NCBI RefSeq assembly: GCF_027625935.1
Contig: NZ_CP115300.1
Span: forward strand, 5,766,001 to 5,830,000
Length of the DNA stretch: 64,000 nucleotides
Direction of reading: 5' to 3'
DNA from: Streptomyces camelliae
GTDB taxonomy: Bacteria > Actinomycetota > Actinomycetes > Streptomycetales > Streptomycetaceae
The notes under the pieces are model-generated. The model made no database searches and was not told the DNA's origin. It worked only from the letters and a program-made list of their open reading frames with translations. The position numbers and the translations under genes were made by a program. Positions 9,048 to 17,423 of the stretch are shown piece after piece (within the stretch, counting starts at the first letter, position 1; each line of letters starts with the position of its first letter).

Positions 9048-9920
9048 TCACTTCAGCAGATCGGCCAGCCTGCGCCAGCCCTCCCTCGGCAGGTTGTACC
9101 TCTGGGCGTCGGTGACGAGTTGGAGGGCCACATGGTCCGCGCCGGCCTGGTGGAAGGTGTCGATGCGGTCGCGGACGCGGTTCTCGTCGCCCCAGGCGAA
9201 GACCGCGTCGACCAGGCGGTCGCTGCCGCCGTCGGCCAGGTCGTCCTCGGTGAAGCCGAGGCGCAGGAAGCTGTTGGTGTAGTTCGGCAGCGCGAGGTAC
9301 ATCGCGAGGGTCTCGCGGGCCAGAGTGCGGGCCCGGTCCGGGTCGGGCTCCAGGACGACCTTCAGCTCGGGTGCCAGCAGCGGGCCCTCGCCCAGGATCT
9401 CGCGGGCCTGGGCGGTGTGCTCGGCGGTGGTCAGGTACGGCACCGCGCCCGCCGCCCGCTCGCCGGACAGCTCCAGGATCTTCGGGCCGAGGGCGGCCAG
9501 CACCCGGCGCCCCGCGGGCACCCCGGCCGCGTCCAGCGCGTCGAGGTAGTCGACCAGCGCCGCGTACGGGCGGCGGTACTGCTCGGCGAGCTTGGCGTGG
9601 CTCACGCCGAGGCCGAGCACGAAGCGGCCGGGGTGGGCCGCCTCCACCTCGGCGAAGGCCGCCGCGCTGGTCTCCGCGTCGTACTGCCAGATGCTCTGGA
9701 TGCTGGTGCCGACGGTGAGCGTGCCGGTGGCCTCCAGCAGCGGTACGGCGTGCCGGGCGGCGCTGCTGCCGCCCAGCCAGACGGCTCCGTAGCCTAGTTC
9801 CTCCAACTCGACCGCGGCTTCGCCCAGTTCGCTACGTCGGGCGGGATCCTCGTCGCGCAGGCCGCCACTCCAGATGCCGTACCGGCCGATGCTGTCCTTC
9901 AAGGTGCTCGCGGTGCTCAT
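9048..9920 (-). CDS. LLM-class (F420- or flavin-dependent) oxidoreductase
   Basis: The 290-residue protein shows the luciferase-like TIM barrel: ELGYGAVWLGGS, TLTVGTSIQSIWQYD, HPGRFVLGLGVSHAKLA, and the C-terminal LRLGFTEDDLADGGSDRLVDAVFAWG with RDRIDTFHQAGADHVALQL. This pattern fits the F420-dependent TIGR03620-type enzymes of actinobacteria better than the FMN luciferases. The substrate is unknown. It is a monocistronic gene between the FAH hydrolase and the heme-degrading-domain gene. Confidence 0.85.
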   Translation of the reverse strand: MSTASTLKDSIGRYGIWSGGLRDEDPARRSELGEAAVELEELGYGAVWLGGSSAARHAVPLLEATGTLTVGTSIQSIWQYDAETSAAAFAEVEAAHPGRFVLGLGVSHAKLAEQYRRPYAALVDYLDALDAAGVPAGRRVLAALGPKILELSGERAAGAVPYLTTAEHTAQAREILGEGPLLAPELKVVLEPDPDRARTLARETLAMYLALPNYTNSFLRLGFTEDDLADGGSDRLVDAVFAWGDENRVRDRIDTFHQAGADHVALQLVTDAQRYNLPREGWRRLADLLK

Positions 9921-10007
9921 GGGGTAGTCCCTCCGGATGAGGTCTTGATCGTCACGTCTGCAGCCATTCCCAACCGGAGGGATCCCGCCACGAATTCCCG
10001 GCAGGTG

Positions 10008-10502
10008 TCACACCTTCAGGAACTCTTCCAGTGCCGCCACGACGAACCTGTGGTCGTCCAGCTGGGTCAGGCCGGAGACCGTCACGGCGCCGATGACGCC
10101 CACGTTCTCGACGTTGATCGGGAACGAGCCGCCGTGGGCCGCGTAGACGTCGGGGTCCAGGCGGGAGGAGTCCTCGAAGGTGGTGCCCTTGGCGCGGAAG
10201 CGGGCACCGACGAGGTAGGAGGAGGCGCCGTAGCGCTCCACCACGCGGCGCTTGCGGGCGATCCAGGCGTCGTTGTCCGGGGTGGAGCCGGGCAGGGCCG
10301 CGTGGAAGAGCTGCTGGCCCGCGCGGTGGATGTCGATCGCGACCGGCGCCTGGCGCTCACGGGCCAGCTCGACCAGGAGCGAGCCGAGGGCCCAGGCGTC
10401 GTCGTACGTGAACTGACGGAAGACCAGGCGGCGTTCCTGTGCCGCCAGTTCCTCGACGGACGGGGTCAGTTCGGGGGTCGAGCGGGGAGTGATCTGGGGC
10501 AT
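10008..10502 (-). CDS. Heme-degrading-domain (UPF0303/HbpS-like) protein
   Basis: The 164-residue protein matches the UPF0303 / HbpS-like alpha-beta fold: DAWALGSLLVELARERQAPVAIDIHRAGQQLFHAALPG, RKRRVVERYGASSYLVG and HGGSFPINVENVGVIGAVTVSGL. Members bind heme or other ligands and some are described as heme-degrading, but many have no proved reaction. Its ATG shares a base with the stop of the upstream dehydrogenase (TGATG), so the two are translationally coupled. This coupling suggests a role in sugar or polyol catabolism together with the dehydrogenase. Confidence 0.85.
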   Translation of the reverse strand: MPQITPRSTPELTPSVEELAAQERRLVFRQFTYDDAWALGSLLVELARERQAPVAIDIHRAGQQLFHAALPGSTPDNDAWIARKRRVVERYGASSYLVGARFRAKGTTFEDSSRLDPDVYAAHGGSFPINVENVGVIGAVTVSGLTQLDDHRFVVAALEEFLKV

Positions 10503-11584
10503 CAGAGGGTCACCGTCACCTTGTCCTGGGCCGAGCGGCGGGCCGCTTCGAGCACGTCGAGGGCGGCGGCCGCCTCCAGGGCGGTCACCGGGTTGGGGCC
10601 GGTACCGCGCAGGGCGTCGGCCACGGCCGCGTAGTAGGCGGGGTAGTCGCCCGGCAGGGTCGGTACGGGGGTGCCGCCGCCGGTCAGCGGGGACTCACCG
10701 GCGCCGATACGGCCCCACAGGGACTCGGGCTCGGCACCCCACCGCGGGCCGGGCCGCAGGCCTTCCCGCAGCGCCGCCTCCTGCGGATCCAGGCCGTACT
10801 TCACATAGCCCGCCGCCGAGCCCAGCACCCGGAAGCGCGGGCCGAGCTGAGGGGCGGTCGCGGAGACGTAGAGGTGGGAGCGGACGCCGTTCGTGTGCGT
10901 GAGGGCGATGAAGGTGTCGTCGTCGGTCTCGGCGCCGGGGCGGCGGACGTCCGCCTCGGCGTACACCTCGGCGGCCGGGCCGAACAGGACCAGGGCCTGG
11001 TCGACGACGTGGCTGCCGAGGTCGTAGAGGAGACCTCCGATCTCTGCCGGGTCGCCGGACTCGCGCCAGCCGCCCTTGGGCTGGGGCCGCCAGCGCTCGA
11101 AGCGGGACTCGAAGCGCCGTACGTCACCCAGCTCTCCTTCGGAGATCAGCTTGCGCAGGGTCAGGAAGTCGTTGTCCCAGCGGCGGTTCTGGAAGACGGA
11201 CAGGAGCAGACCGCGCTCCTCGGCGAGGGCCGCGAGGTCGCGGGCCTCGGCGGCGGTGCCGGCGAGCGGCTTGTCCACGACCACCGGCAGGCCCGCCTTG
11301 AGGACGGTGGCGGCCAGCGGCACGTGCGTCTTGTTCGGGGACGCGATGACGACGAGGTCCAGCTCACCGGCGCGGTCGAACAGCTCCTCGGGGGTGCCGG
11401 CCGTGCGGACGTCCCCGAACTCCGACCGGGCCTGCTCCTGCCGCTCGGGGTTCGAGGTGACCACGGTGTCCAGGGCGAGGCCCTCGGCGGCGGCGATCAG
11501 CGGGGCGTGGAAGACGGAGCCGGCGAGGCCGTAGCCGATCAGGCCGACGCGGAGGGGGGTGGCAGCAGTCATGGGTTGGGCCAT
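10502..11584 (-). CDS. Gfo/Idh/MocA-family oxidoreductase
   Basis: The 360-residue protein starts at ATG 11584 (a second in-frame ATG is at 11572; neither has a strong site). The N-terminal Rossmann fold carries GYGLAGSVFHAPLI, and the catalytic EKP-type motif appears as VVVDKPLAGTAAEARDL. The C-terminal alpha/beta domain has FESRFERWRP and LYDLGSHVVDQALVLFG. It would oxidise or reduce a sugar or cyclitol with NAD(P). It is divergent from the ROK repressor with a strong palindrome between them, so it is probably the repressor's main target. Confidence 0.9.
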   Translation of the reverse strand: MAQPMTAATPLRVGLIGYGLAGSVFHAPLIAAAEGLALDTVVTSNPERQEQARSEFGDVRTAGTPEELFDRAGELDLVVIASPNKTHVPLAATVLKAGLPVVVDKPLAGTAAEARDLAALAEERGLLLSVFQNRRWDNDFLTLRKLISEGELGDVRRFESRFERWRPQPKGGWRESGDPAEIGGLLYDLGSHVVDQALVLFGPAAEVYAEADVRRPGAETDDDTFIALTHTNGVRSHLYVSATAPQLGPRFRVLGSAAGYVKYGLDPQEAALREGLRPGPRWGAEPESLWGRIGAGESPLTGGGTPVPTLPGDYPAYYAAVADALRGTGPNPVTALEAAAALDVLEAARRSAQDKVTVTL

Positions 11585-11590
11585 GCGTCC

Positions 11591-11617
11591 CACTTTCGCA
11601 ACGCTGTTGCCAAAGTG
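11591..11617. promoter_or_regulatory. Candidate ROK operator (27-bp inverted repeat)
   Basis: CACTTTCGCAAC-GCT-GTTGCCAAAGTG forms two 12-base arms that match at 11 of 12 positions around a 3-base centre. It lies 7 bases upstream of the dehydrogenase ATG and 16 bases upstream of the ROK start, exactly between the divergent genes. The core resembles sites bound by ROK-family repressors. Confidence 0.7.
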
Positions 11618-11632
11618 CAAGTGGCGGGGACA

Positions 11633-12799
11633 ATGGGTGGCGTGAACAGGACGAGGGCGAGGGCGGGGGCCGGGGCGAATCTGCGGGCGGTGCGGTCGCA
11701 CAACGCCGCGCTGGTGCTGGGGCTGCTGCGGGACGCCGGCGCGCAGGGCATCAGCCGGCTCGAACTCGCCGAGCGCACCGGGCTGACCCCGCAGGCCGTC
11801 AGCAAGATCACCGCGCGGCTGCGGGAGGAGGGCTTCGCCGCGGAGGCCGGACGGCGGGCCTCGACCGGGGGCAAGCCGCGGACCGTACTGCGACTGGTGC
11901 CGGAGGCCGGGCACGCGGTGGGCGTGCATCTGGACCGGGACGGGCTGCGGGCGCTGCTCGTCGATCTGGACGGGGCCGTGGTGGCGGAGCAGCGGGCGGG
12001 GCTGGACCTGGGGGCCGGGGCGGAGGCGGTGCTCGGGGTGGTCGTCAGGGCGGTGGAGGGGCTGGTGGCGGATGGCCTGGGTGTGGGTGACGGGGGTCTT
12101 TCCGGTGCCGGGAGCCTTTACGCTGCCGGGACGCTGCTCGGGGTGGGGGTGGCGCTGCCCGGACCGCTCGACCATGTGCGGGGCGTGCTGCACCGGATGA
12201 CCGGCTTCCCCGAGTGGGACGGCTTTCCGCTGCGGGACGCGCTGGAGGCCCGGCTGGGGGTGCCGGTGGTGGTGGACAAGGACACCAACGCCGCCGCGCT
12301 GGGGCTCTCGGTGGGCGGTGAGGGCGGATCGGGCTCCTTCGCGTATCTGCATCTCGGTACGGGGCTCGGGGCCGGGTTGGTGATCGGCGGAAGCGTGCAC
12401 CGGGGGGTGCGGACCGGGGCGGGGGAGTTCGGGCACCAGGTGATCCAGCTGGACGGGCCGTTGTGCCCGTGCGGGAACCGGGGGTGCGTGGAGGTGCTGT
12501 GCCTCGGGGCCGTGGAGCGCGGGGAGCCCGGGGAGGCGGCGCGGGTGCTGGGGGTGGGGGCGGCGAATCTGGTGGGGCTGCTGGACATCGACGCGGTGCT
12601 GCTCGGGGGGCGAACGGTGGCCGGGGCGCCGGAGGTGTTTGTGCGGGGGGTCGGTGAGGTGCTGGAGGACCGGGTCCGGCGGGAGGGTAGCGGTGGGGAA
12701 TCGGTACCGGTTCGCGTGGCGGCGGGCGGAGAGCGGGTCGTCGCCGAGGGGGCTGCGCAGTTGCTGTTGGGGCCGTTGTTCGGGCGGGGGGATGGGTGA
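11633..12799 (+). CDS. ROK-family transcriptional repressor
   Basis: The 388-residue protein starts at ATG 11633 (GTG 11642 is an alternative). Residues 20-80 form a winged helix (NAALVLGLLRDAGAQGISRLELAERTGLTPQAVSKITARL). The ROK sugar-kinase-like domain follows, with VVDKDTNAAALG, HLGTGLGAGLVIGG and the zinc-binding signature CPCGNRGCVE. It probably represses the divergent dehydrogenase-heme domain operon in response to a sugar. The middle and C-terminal parts are unusually rich in Gly/Val with GGG/GTG codon runs, and the protein is slightly short at the C-terminus for the family. Confidence 0.88.
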   Translation: MGGVNRTRARAGAGANLRAVRSHNAALVLGLLRDAGAQGISRLELAERTGLTPQAVSKITARLREEGFAAEAGRRASTGGKPRTVLRLVPEAGHAVGVHLDRDGLRALLVDLDGAVVAEQRAGLDLGAGAEAVLGVVVRAVEGLVADGLGVGDGGLSGAGSLYAAGTLLGVGVALPGPLDHVRGVLHRMTGFPEWDGFPLRDALEARLGVPVVVDKDTNAAALGLSVGGEGGSGSFAYLHLGTGLGAGLVIGGSVHRGVRTGAGEFGHQVIQLDGPLCPCGNRGCVEVLCLGAVERGEPGEAARVLGVGAANLVGLLDIDAVLLGGRTVAGAPEVFVRGVGEVLEDRVRREGSGGESVPVRVAAGGERVVAEGAAQLLLGPLFGRGDG

Positions 12800-13222
12800 G
12801 GGCCCTGTGCGAGGGCTGGGGCTCGGTCGGGCGGAGGGCGCGGGTTGGCTGGGGCTGGGTCGGGTGGAGGGCGCGGGTTGGCTGGGGCTGGGCGGGGGTG
12901 GGGTCGCTTGCCGGCGCGTGCAGGGTGCCTCCCCCACGCTCGGCTTCTCCCCCACGCTCGGCTTCGCTCGCGCGGGAGGTGCCCCCATCGCGGGGGGACC
13001 CCCATCGCCCACCCGTGCCGCCCTGGGGGTACCCCCTGCTCGAAGAGCTTGGGGGAGGCACGATTGCCCGGAGCTGGGGCGGCGCGCGATCACCCGCGGC
13101 TGCGGCTGCCCGCGGCTGCGTGCGTCGGCTCCTCGCCCCACCATGGAATCAACCGCATCAATCGACTCGACGGGCGACCCCCGTCCCTCAGGACGCACCA
13201 GTCGCCGCAGTGAGGAGTGAGC
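12800..13222. other. Non-coding spacer rich in repeats
   Basis: This 423-bp gap holds no convincing gene. It begins with a G-rich tandem stretch (12807-12900) built on GGGCTGGG and GGAGGGCGCGGGTTGGCT units, continues into the inverted-repeat element at 12925-13061 and ends in a GC-rich upstream region of the small secreted protein. Open frames here exist only because stops are rare at this GC content. Confidence 0.6.
12925..13061. repeat. Intergenic element with terminal inverted repeats
   Basis: The ends are 15-base inverted repeats matching at 14 positions (GTGCCTCCCCCACGC at 12925-12939, GCTTGGGGGAGGCAC at 13047-13061). Inside, a 16-bp segment (CCCCCACGCTCGGCTT) is repeated directly at 12931 and 12949, and CCCCCATCG occurs twice. 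The element has no coding capacity. Similar G/C-block palindromic elements are, in my recollection, common between Streptomyces genes, so it looks like a small non-autonomous repeat rather than a unique site. Confidence 0.6.
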
Positions 13223-13600
13223 ATGCGCTGCTCCCGTACCCGCTCCAGGATCTTCATCGGCGCCGCCCTCCTGGCCCTCGCCGGGCCGGTCGCCGTGTCG
13301 CCCGCCCTCGCCGCTTCGCCCGCCTTCGCCGCCTCGCCGGTCGGCACGGTCAGTCCCGCCAAGGTGAAGGCCGGTCAGGACGTCCATCTCACGCTCGCCG
13401 GATGCAGCAAACCCCGCGAGGGTGGTCGCGCCGAGGGAGCGCTCATCGAGACGGTCGACCTCACGCTCAAGGTGACCGGCACCCTGGTCGGGACCGCCCG
13501 GATCGACCCGGACGCGCATACGGGCGAGACACAGATCCACCTGGCCTGCGTCTCGGACCCGGACGACGTGGCCACGGTGGACGTCACGATCACCAGCTGA
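13223..13600 (+). CDS. Small secreted Ig-like protein
   Basis: ATG 13223 follows GAGGAG. The 125-residue product has a signal peptide (RIFIGAALLALAGPVAVSPALAASPAFA) and an 85-residue beta-rich domain, VSPAKVKAGQDVHLTLAGCSKP ending in ACVSDPDDVATVDVTITS, with two Cys that could pair. The same pattern (gly-x-asp-val-x-leu, then GCS) occurs in the N-terminal domain of the secreted protein at 24099, so the two are distant paralogues. There is no membrane anchor or sorting signal. The function is unknown. Confidence 0.75.
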   Translation: MRCSRTRSRIFIGAALLALAGPVAVSPALAASPAFAASPVGTVSPAKVKAGQDVHLTLAGCSKPREGGRAEGALIETVDLTLKVTGTLVGTARIDPDAHTGETQIHLACVSDPDDVATVDVTITS

Positions 13601-13630
13601 CCCGGCGACCCGGCACGGCACCCTGGATCC

Positions 13631-13710
13631 TGCGCTGATCGAGCGGACTTCGCAGCCCCTGCGGGGTGGCATCCCGCGTACCCGCAGGGGCCCGGCATGG
13701 TCATGTGTCC
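13631..13710 (+). promoter_or_regulatory. Leader A, shared with 15631-15710
   Basis: This 80-bp segment directly precedes ATG 13711 and aligns end to end with leader B, exactly 2000 bp downstream. The outer 20 bases on each side are nearly identical (GGCATGG, then ATGTGT just before the ATG). The middle forms a perfect 10-bp hairpin, CCCCTGCGGG at 13656-13665 with CCCGCAGGGG at 13681-13690. A second short inverted repeat GCATGG/CCATGC flanks the start codon. No Shine-Dalgarno is visible. Confidence 0.6.
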
Positions 13711-15603
13711 ATGCGACTGCGCACGTCACCGTTCACGCCCCTACGGCCCGTACGGCCCCTACGACCCGTTTGGCCCCTACGACCCCTCCGGCCCTCCCGG
13801 CTCGCCGGATTGCTCGGCGCCGTCGTACTCACCCTGGCAGGCAGCCTGTGCGGCTCGGCGGCCGCTGTCGGTGTCGCTGTCGGTGTCGGTGTCGGTCGCG
13901 ACAACGGGCCGGCGCCGGTGACACCCGGCTCGTTCGGGTCGGGGCTGACGCTCACCAACGTCCGGGCGCACGGGCGTACCGTCGTGGCGACCGGGTCTGA
14001 CGGGCGGCTGATCGTCTCGCGTGACGACGGACAGAGCTGGGGAGCGGTGCACTCGCCCGTGGGGGTGAATCTGCGCGGGGTCGCGTACGGGGGCGGGCGC
14101 TGGGTCGCCGTGGGTGACAAGGGCGCCGCCGCCACCTCGACGGACGCGGTGCACTGGTCCGCGGTCGACCTCGGCTCCACCGAGGCGTTCCGCGCGGTCG
14201 CCTCCACCGACGGAAGCTGGGTCGCCGGGGGATCGTCCGGCACCGTACTGGTGTCGAGCGACGGCACACGCACCTGGGCGCCGGTCTCCGTCGGCACACA
14301 GGTCCCCCTCTGGGGCGGGACGTCGTACCGTGGGCTGACCCTGCTCACCGGCGACAACGGCGAGATCGCGACCACGACCGACGGCACGACGTGGCAGCTC
14401 ACACAGGCCCCGGTCCGGGTGGTGCCGACCACCGGCCGACGCGAGTTCCTCTGGCAGGTCGTCCACGGCGACGCCGGCTTCGTGGCCGTCGGCGGACAGG
14501 GCGCGATCGCGTTCTCGCGGGACGGCGCGCGCTGGTCGGCGCCGGCTTCCGCACTGAGCCAGATCCTCCGGGGCGTGGCGTTCGGCCACGGCCGCTACGT
14601 CACGGTCGGCGAGGACGGCCAGATCGGGATCGCCCGGGACAGCCGGCACTGGAGTGTCGAGGCGGACGTACCCACCGACGAGGATCTGCGCGGCGTCACC
14701 TTCACCGGTGACTCCTTCATCGCGGTCGGGGACTTCGGCACCGTGCTCCGGTCCGGCGACGGCGTCCACTGGACCCGGGTGCTGGACGGGGCCGTCCGCA
14801 GTCTCGGCGCCGTGATCCACGGCCACCGCCAGTTCGTCGCCGTGGGCGCGGAAGGGCGCATCCTGCGCTCGCCGGACGGCGAGCGGTGGAGCACCGCGGT
14901 CTCGGGGACGCGCCGGCACCTGTACGGCGTGGCGAGCGGGCCGGGCGGGTTCGTCGCGGTCGGCGCCAAGGGTGTTCTGCTCGCCTCGGCGGACGGGCGG
15001 CACTGGCACCGGCGCCGCGTTCCCACATCCGAGAACCTGAGAACGGCCGCCTGTCTCAACGGCACGTGGTACGCGGCCGGCGACGACGGCGCCCTGCTCA
15101 CGTCCACCGACACCCGGGTCTGGCGGCCGGACACCTCGCTGGTTCCGTTCTCGATCCGTCGGCTCGCGCAGGCGAACGGCATCCAGATCGCCGCCGGGGC
15201 GGGGGTCATCGCCTCCCGCCCGCCCGGCGGCCGGTGGACGCTCAACACGGCCGGTGCGTACCACTTCCAGACCGGCGTCGCCGCAGGCCAGGGCCTCTTC
15301 GTGATCGTCGGCCACGCCGGTACCGTCCTCACCTCCCCCGACGGCTCGACCTGGACGCCCGCCCCGATCGACACCGTCGGGAACCTCGACACGGTTGCGT
15401 ACGGCGACGGCCTGTGGGTCACCGCGGGACTGGCGTTCCTCGCCACCTCGCCGGACGCCATGACCTGGACGTCCCGGCCGGTCCCGACCCGCAGCTCGGT
15501 CCGCGGGATCACCCACGGGCCCGGCCGCTGGATCGCCGTGGGCGACCACGGCGTGATCATCGCCTCCCGGGACGGCATCTCCTGGACGCGCGCCGTGCGC
15601 TGA
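13711..15603 (+). CDS. Exported protein with fourteen beta-propeller (BNR/YCF48-like) repeats
   Basis: The 630-residue product has an Arg/Pro-rich N-terminus, a hydrophobic signal or anchor (about residues 31-54), and then fourteen repeats of about 42 residues. Each ends in a D-G-x-x-W type turn (for example DDGQSWGAV, SDGTRTWAPV, PDGSTWTPA, RDGISWTRA) preceded by a G-x-x-V-A-V-G strand. Fourteen repeats fit two seven-bladed propellers of the YCF48/BNR kind. Such domains bind ligands or proteins outside the cell; no catalytic Asp box set is evident. It shares a leader with the LAxTG gene downstream, suggesting joint regulation. Confidence 0.8.
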   Translation: MRLRTSPFTPLRPVRPLRPVWPLRPLRPSRLAGLLGAVVLTLAGSLCGSAAAVGVAVGVGVGRDNGPAPVTPGSFGSGLTLTNVRAHGRTVVATGSDGRLIVSRDDGQSWGAVHSPVGVNLRGVAYGGGRWVAVGDKGAAATSTDAVHWSAVDLGSTEAFRAVASTDGSWVAGGSSGTVLVSSDGTRTWAPVSVGTQVPLWGGTSYRGLTLLTGDNGEIATTTDGTTWQLTQAPVRVVPTTGRREFLWQVVHGDAGFVAVGGQGAIAFSRDGARWSAPASALSQILRGVAFGHGRYVTVGEDGQIGIARDSRHWSVEADVPTDEDLRGVTFTGDSFIAVGDFGTVLRSGDGVHWTRVLDGAVRSLGAVIHGHRQFVAVGAEGRILRSPDGERWSTAVSGTRRHLYGVASGPGGFVAVGAKGVLLASADGRHWHRRRVPTSENLRTAACLNGTWYAAGDDGALLTSTDTRVWRPDTSLVPFSIRRLAQANGIQIAAGAGVIASRPPGGRWTLNTAGAYHFQTGVAAGQGLFVIVGHAGTVLTSPDGSTWTPAPIDTVGNLDTVAYGDGLWVTAGLAFLATSPDAMTWTSRPVPTRSSVRGITHGPGRWIAVGDHGVIIASRDGISWTRAVR

Positions 15604-15630
15604 TCGACGAGCGCTGATCGACGCGCGCCG

Positions 15631-15710
15631 TGCGCTGATCGAGGGGACTTGGCGGCCCGTACCGGAGTGGCACCCCGCCTCAGCCGCCACACCGGCATGG
15701 TTATGTGTTC
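15631..15710 (+). promoter_or_regulatory. Leader B, shared with 13631-13710
   Basis: The ends of this 80-bp segment match leader A, but the middle differs and instead forms another hairpin, TGGCGGC at 15650-15656 with GCCGCCA at 15683-15689. The 18 bases before ATG 15711 match leader A at all but two or three positions. Conserved ends with a rebuilt stem suggest a selected RNA structure or a promoter with a shared upstream hairpin. Confidence 0.6.
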
Positions 15711-16574
15711 ATGCGATGGTTCGCCTCTCCGTCCGTGTCCCTGTCCCGACGCCTCACCGTGGCCGCCGTTGCCGCCACCGCCCTCGTTCTCGTGTCGCCG
15801 CAAACCGCCCGGGCGGCCGCGGCCGCCCCACCCCCCGCCTGCGTCGGCGCGAACGCGCACGCCTTCCCGCTCACCGCCCGGATCCGCGGTGGACCGGGCT
15901 CGTACGAACCGGGCGGTGGTTACGGCACCTGGTACATCGACCTCAGCAACACCACCCGCCACACCTGCACCGGCATCCATCCGGTCGTCGTCCTCGTCGA
16001 CAGCAAACGCACGCTGAAGCCGGGCCAGCCGCAGCTGGACTTCTACGACGGCGCCAAGGCCCGTCCGGTGTCGTTCGAGACCACCGATGAGCAGGAGCTG
16101 GTCGGGGTGCTGGACGGCCAGGGGTTCGGCGGGTTCGCCGTGCCGGCCGGCGGGACCGTGAGTGTCAAGGTCAGGCTCGCCCTCACCTCCGACGCCCCGG
16201 CCGACCAGGTCACCGCCAGCGCCGCCGTCGTCCAGCGCCGGGGCGAGGACGGGGACTGGGTCGGGCAGTCCAACGCGTACCGGTTCGCCATCGCGCAGGA
16301 CGGGGAGAAGCGCGGGGAACGCACGACGTCCGACCCCGGCCGTGCCCAGGACGGCGGAGGTCTTCCGCCCCGCCCCGCCTCTGCCGCCTCCACCGCTTCC
16401 CCCCACACCACCGCCCCCAGCCTCCCCTTCGCCGAAGCGGCGGCGGAAGCTGGTGAGCGGGCTCGCGAGCTGGCGCGTACCGGGCTCGGCCTCGCCCACG
16501 GGCTGTTCGCGGCCGTCCTCGCCCTGCTGGCCGTCGGCGGCAGCGCGTACCTCCTCGTCCGCCGCCGGCGCTGA
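15711..16574 (+). CDS. LAxTG-anchored cell-wall protein
   Basis: I use ATG 15711, matching the leader A arrangement; a GTG at 15705 is in frame. The 287-residue product has a signal peptide ending near TARAAAAAP, a folded region of about 150 residues (PLTARIRGGPGSYEPGGG, then WYIDLSNTTRHTC), a disordered Ser/Pro/Thr-rich stalk, and a C-terminal sorting signal: LARTG, a hydrophobic helix and an RRRR tail. LAxTG is the class E sortase motif. The wall-anchored domain has two Cys and resembles exported Streptomyces surface proteins; its ligand is unknown. A GntR gene follows. Confidence 0.85.
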   Translation: MRWFASPSVSLSRRLTVAAVAATALVLVSPQTARAAAAAPPPACVGANAHAFPLTARIRGGPGSYEPGGGYGTWYIDLSNTTRHTCTGIHPVVVLVDSKRTLKPGQPQLDFYDGAKARPVSFETTDEQELVGVLDGQGFGGFAVPAGGTVSVKVRLALTSDAPADQVTASAAVVQRRGEDGDWVGQSNAYRFAIAQDGEKRGERTTSDPGRAQDGGGLPPRPASAASTASPHTTAPSLPFAEAAAEAGERARELARTGLGLAHGLFAAVLALLAVGGSAYLLVRRRR

Positions 16575-16622
16575 CGTCGGGTCCCGTGCCGGCCATCCCA
16601 CCCTGTCTGCGACGATCCCTGC

Positions 16623-17378
16623 GTGGACTACCCGAACGACCAGGCCCCCGGCGCCCCCGTCCGCTCCGGCATCCCCGAGCACGGGCGCATCCCCAAGTAC
16701 TACGCGGTGAAGGCGCGGATCGCCGCGCTCCTCGACGAGCTGGGGGAGGGCAGGTCCATCCCCACCGAGCGGGATCTGGCCGAGCGGTACGACGTCGCGC
16801 GCGAGACCGTGCGGCAGGCGGTACGGGAACTGGTGCTGGAGGGGCGGCTGCGGCGCCAGGGCCGCGGGACCGTCGTCGCCGGGCCCAAGCTCGAACAGCC
16901 GCTGTCCCTCGCCAGCTACACCGAGGGCGTGCGCCGCCAGGGCCGTACCCCCGGCCGTACCCTCGTCACCCTCGACCGGTTCCCGTGCCCGGACGCCCTC
17001 GCCGCCGAGACCGGGCTCACCCGGGGCGAGCCGGTGTGGCACCTGGAGCGGGTGCTGCTCGCCGACGAGGAGCGGGTCGGGCTGGAGAGCACGTACGTCG
17101 CCGTCGCCCGGGTGCCACGGCTGGCCGACGACTTCGACCCCGACTCCTCCTTCTACGGCTACCTCACCGCCCAGGGCATCGCCTTCGGTGACGCCGACGA
17201 GCGCATCGAGACCGTGCTCGCCACCCCCCGCGAGGCCCTGCTCATCGGCACCCCGCCCGCCCTGCCCATGCTGCTGATCCACCGCGTCTCCCGGGACACG
17301 GAGGGCCGGCCCCTGGAGCGCGTGCGCTCGCTGTACCGGGGAGACCGGTTCTCCTTCACCGCCCACCTCAAGGGCTGA
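16623..17378 (+). CDS. GntR/HutC-family regulator of the phosphonate locus
   Basis: The 251-residue protein (GTG start at 16623) has a GntR winged helix in residues 25-90 (KARIAALLDELGEGRSIPTERDLAERYDVARETVRQAVRELVLEGRLRRQGRGTVV) and a C-terminal UTRA ligand-binding domain (LTRGEPVWHLERVLLADEERVGLESTYVAV). It stands directly before the phosphonate genes in the same direction, so it probably controls them in response to 2-aminoethylphosphonate or a related ligand. A candidate operator lies at 17424-17434. Confidence 0.88.
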   Translation: MDYPNDQAPGAPVRSGIPEHGRIPKYYAVKARIAALLDELGEGRSIPTERDLAERYDVARETVRQAVRELVLEGRLRRQGRGTVVAGPKLEQPLSLASYTEGVRRQGRTPGRTLVTLDRFPCPDALAAETGLTRGEPVWHLERVLLADEERVGLESTYVAVARVPRLADDFDPDSSFYGYLTAQGIAFGDADERIETVLATPREALLIGTPPALPMLLIHRVSRDTEGRPLERVRSLYRGDRFSFTAHLKG

Positions 17379-17423
17379 AAAACGCCGATATCGACCCCTC
17401 CTCCAATATCACGAAAAGATAAC

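Noticed and set aside
10502..13729. A very long open frame on the minus strand spanning the dehydrogenase, the ROK gene and the spacer.
   Set aside because: Only 10502-11584 reads as protein of a known family. The rest is antisense to the ROK gene and repeats, and stays open because of high GC content.
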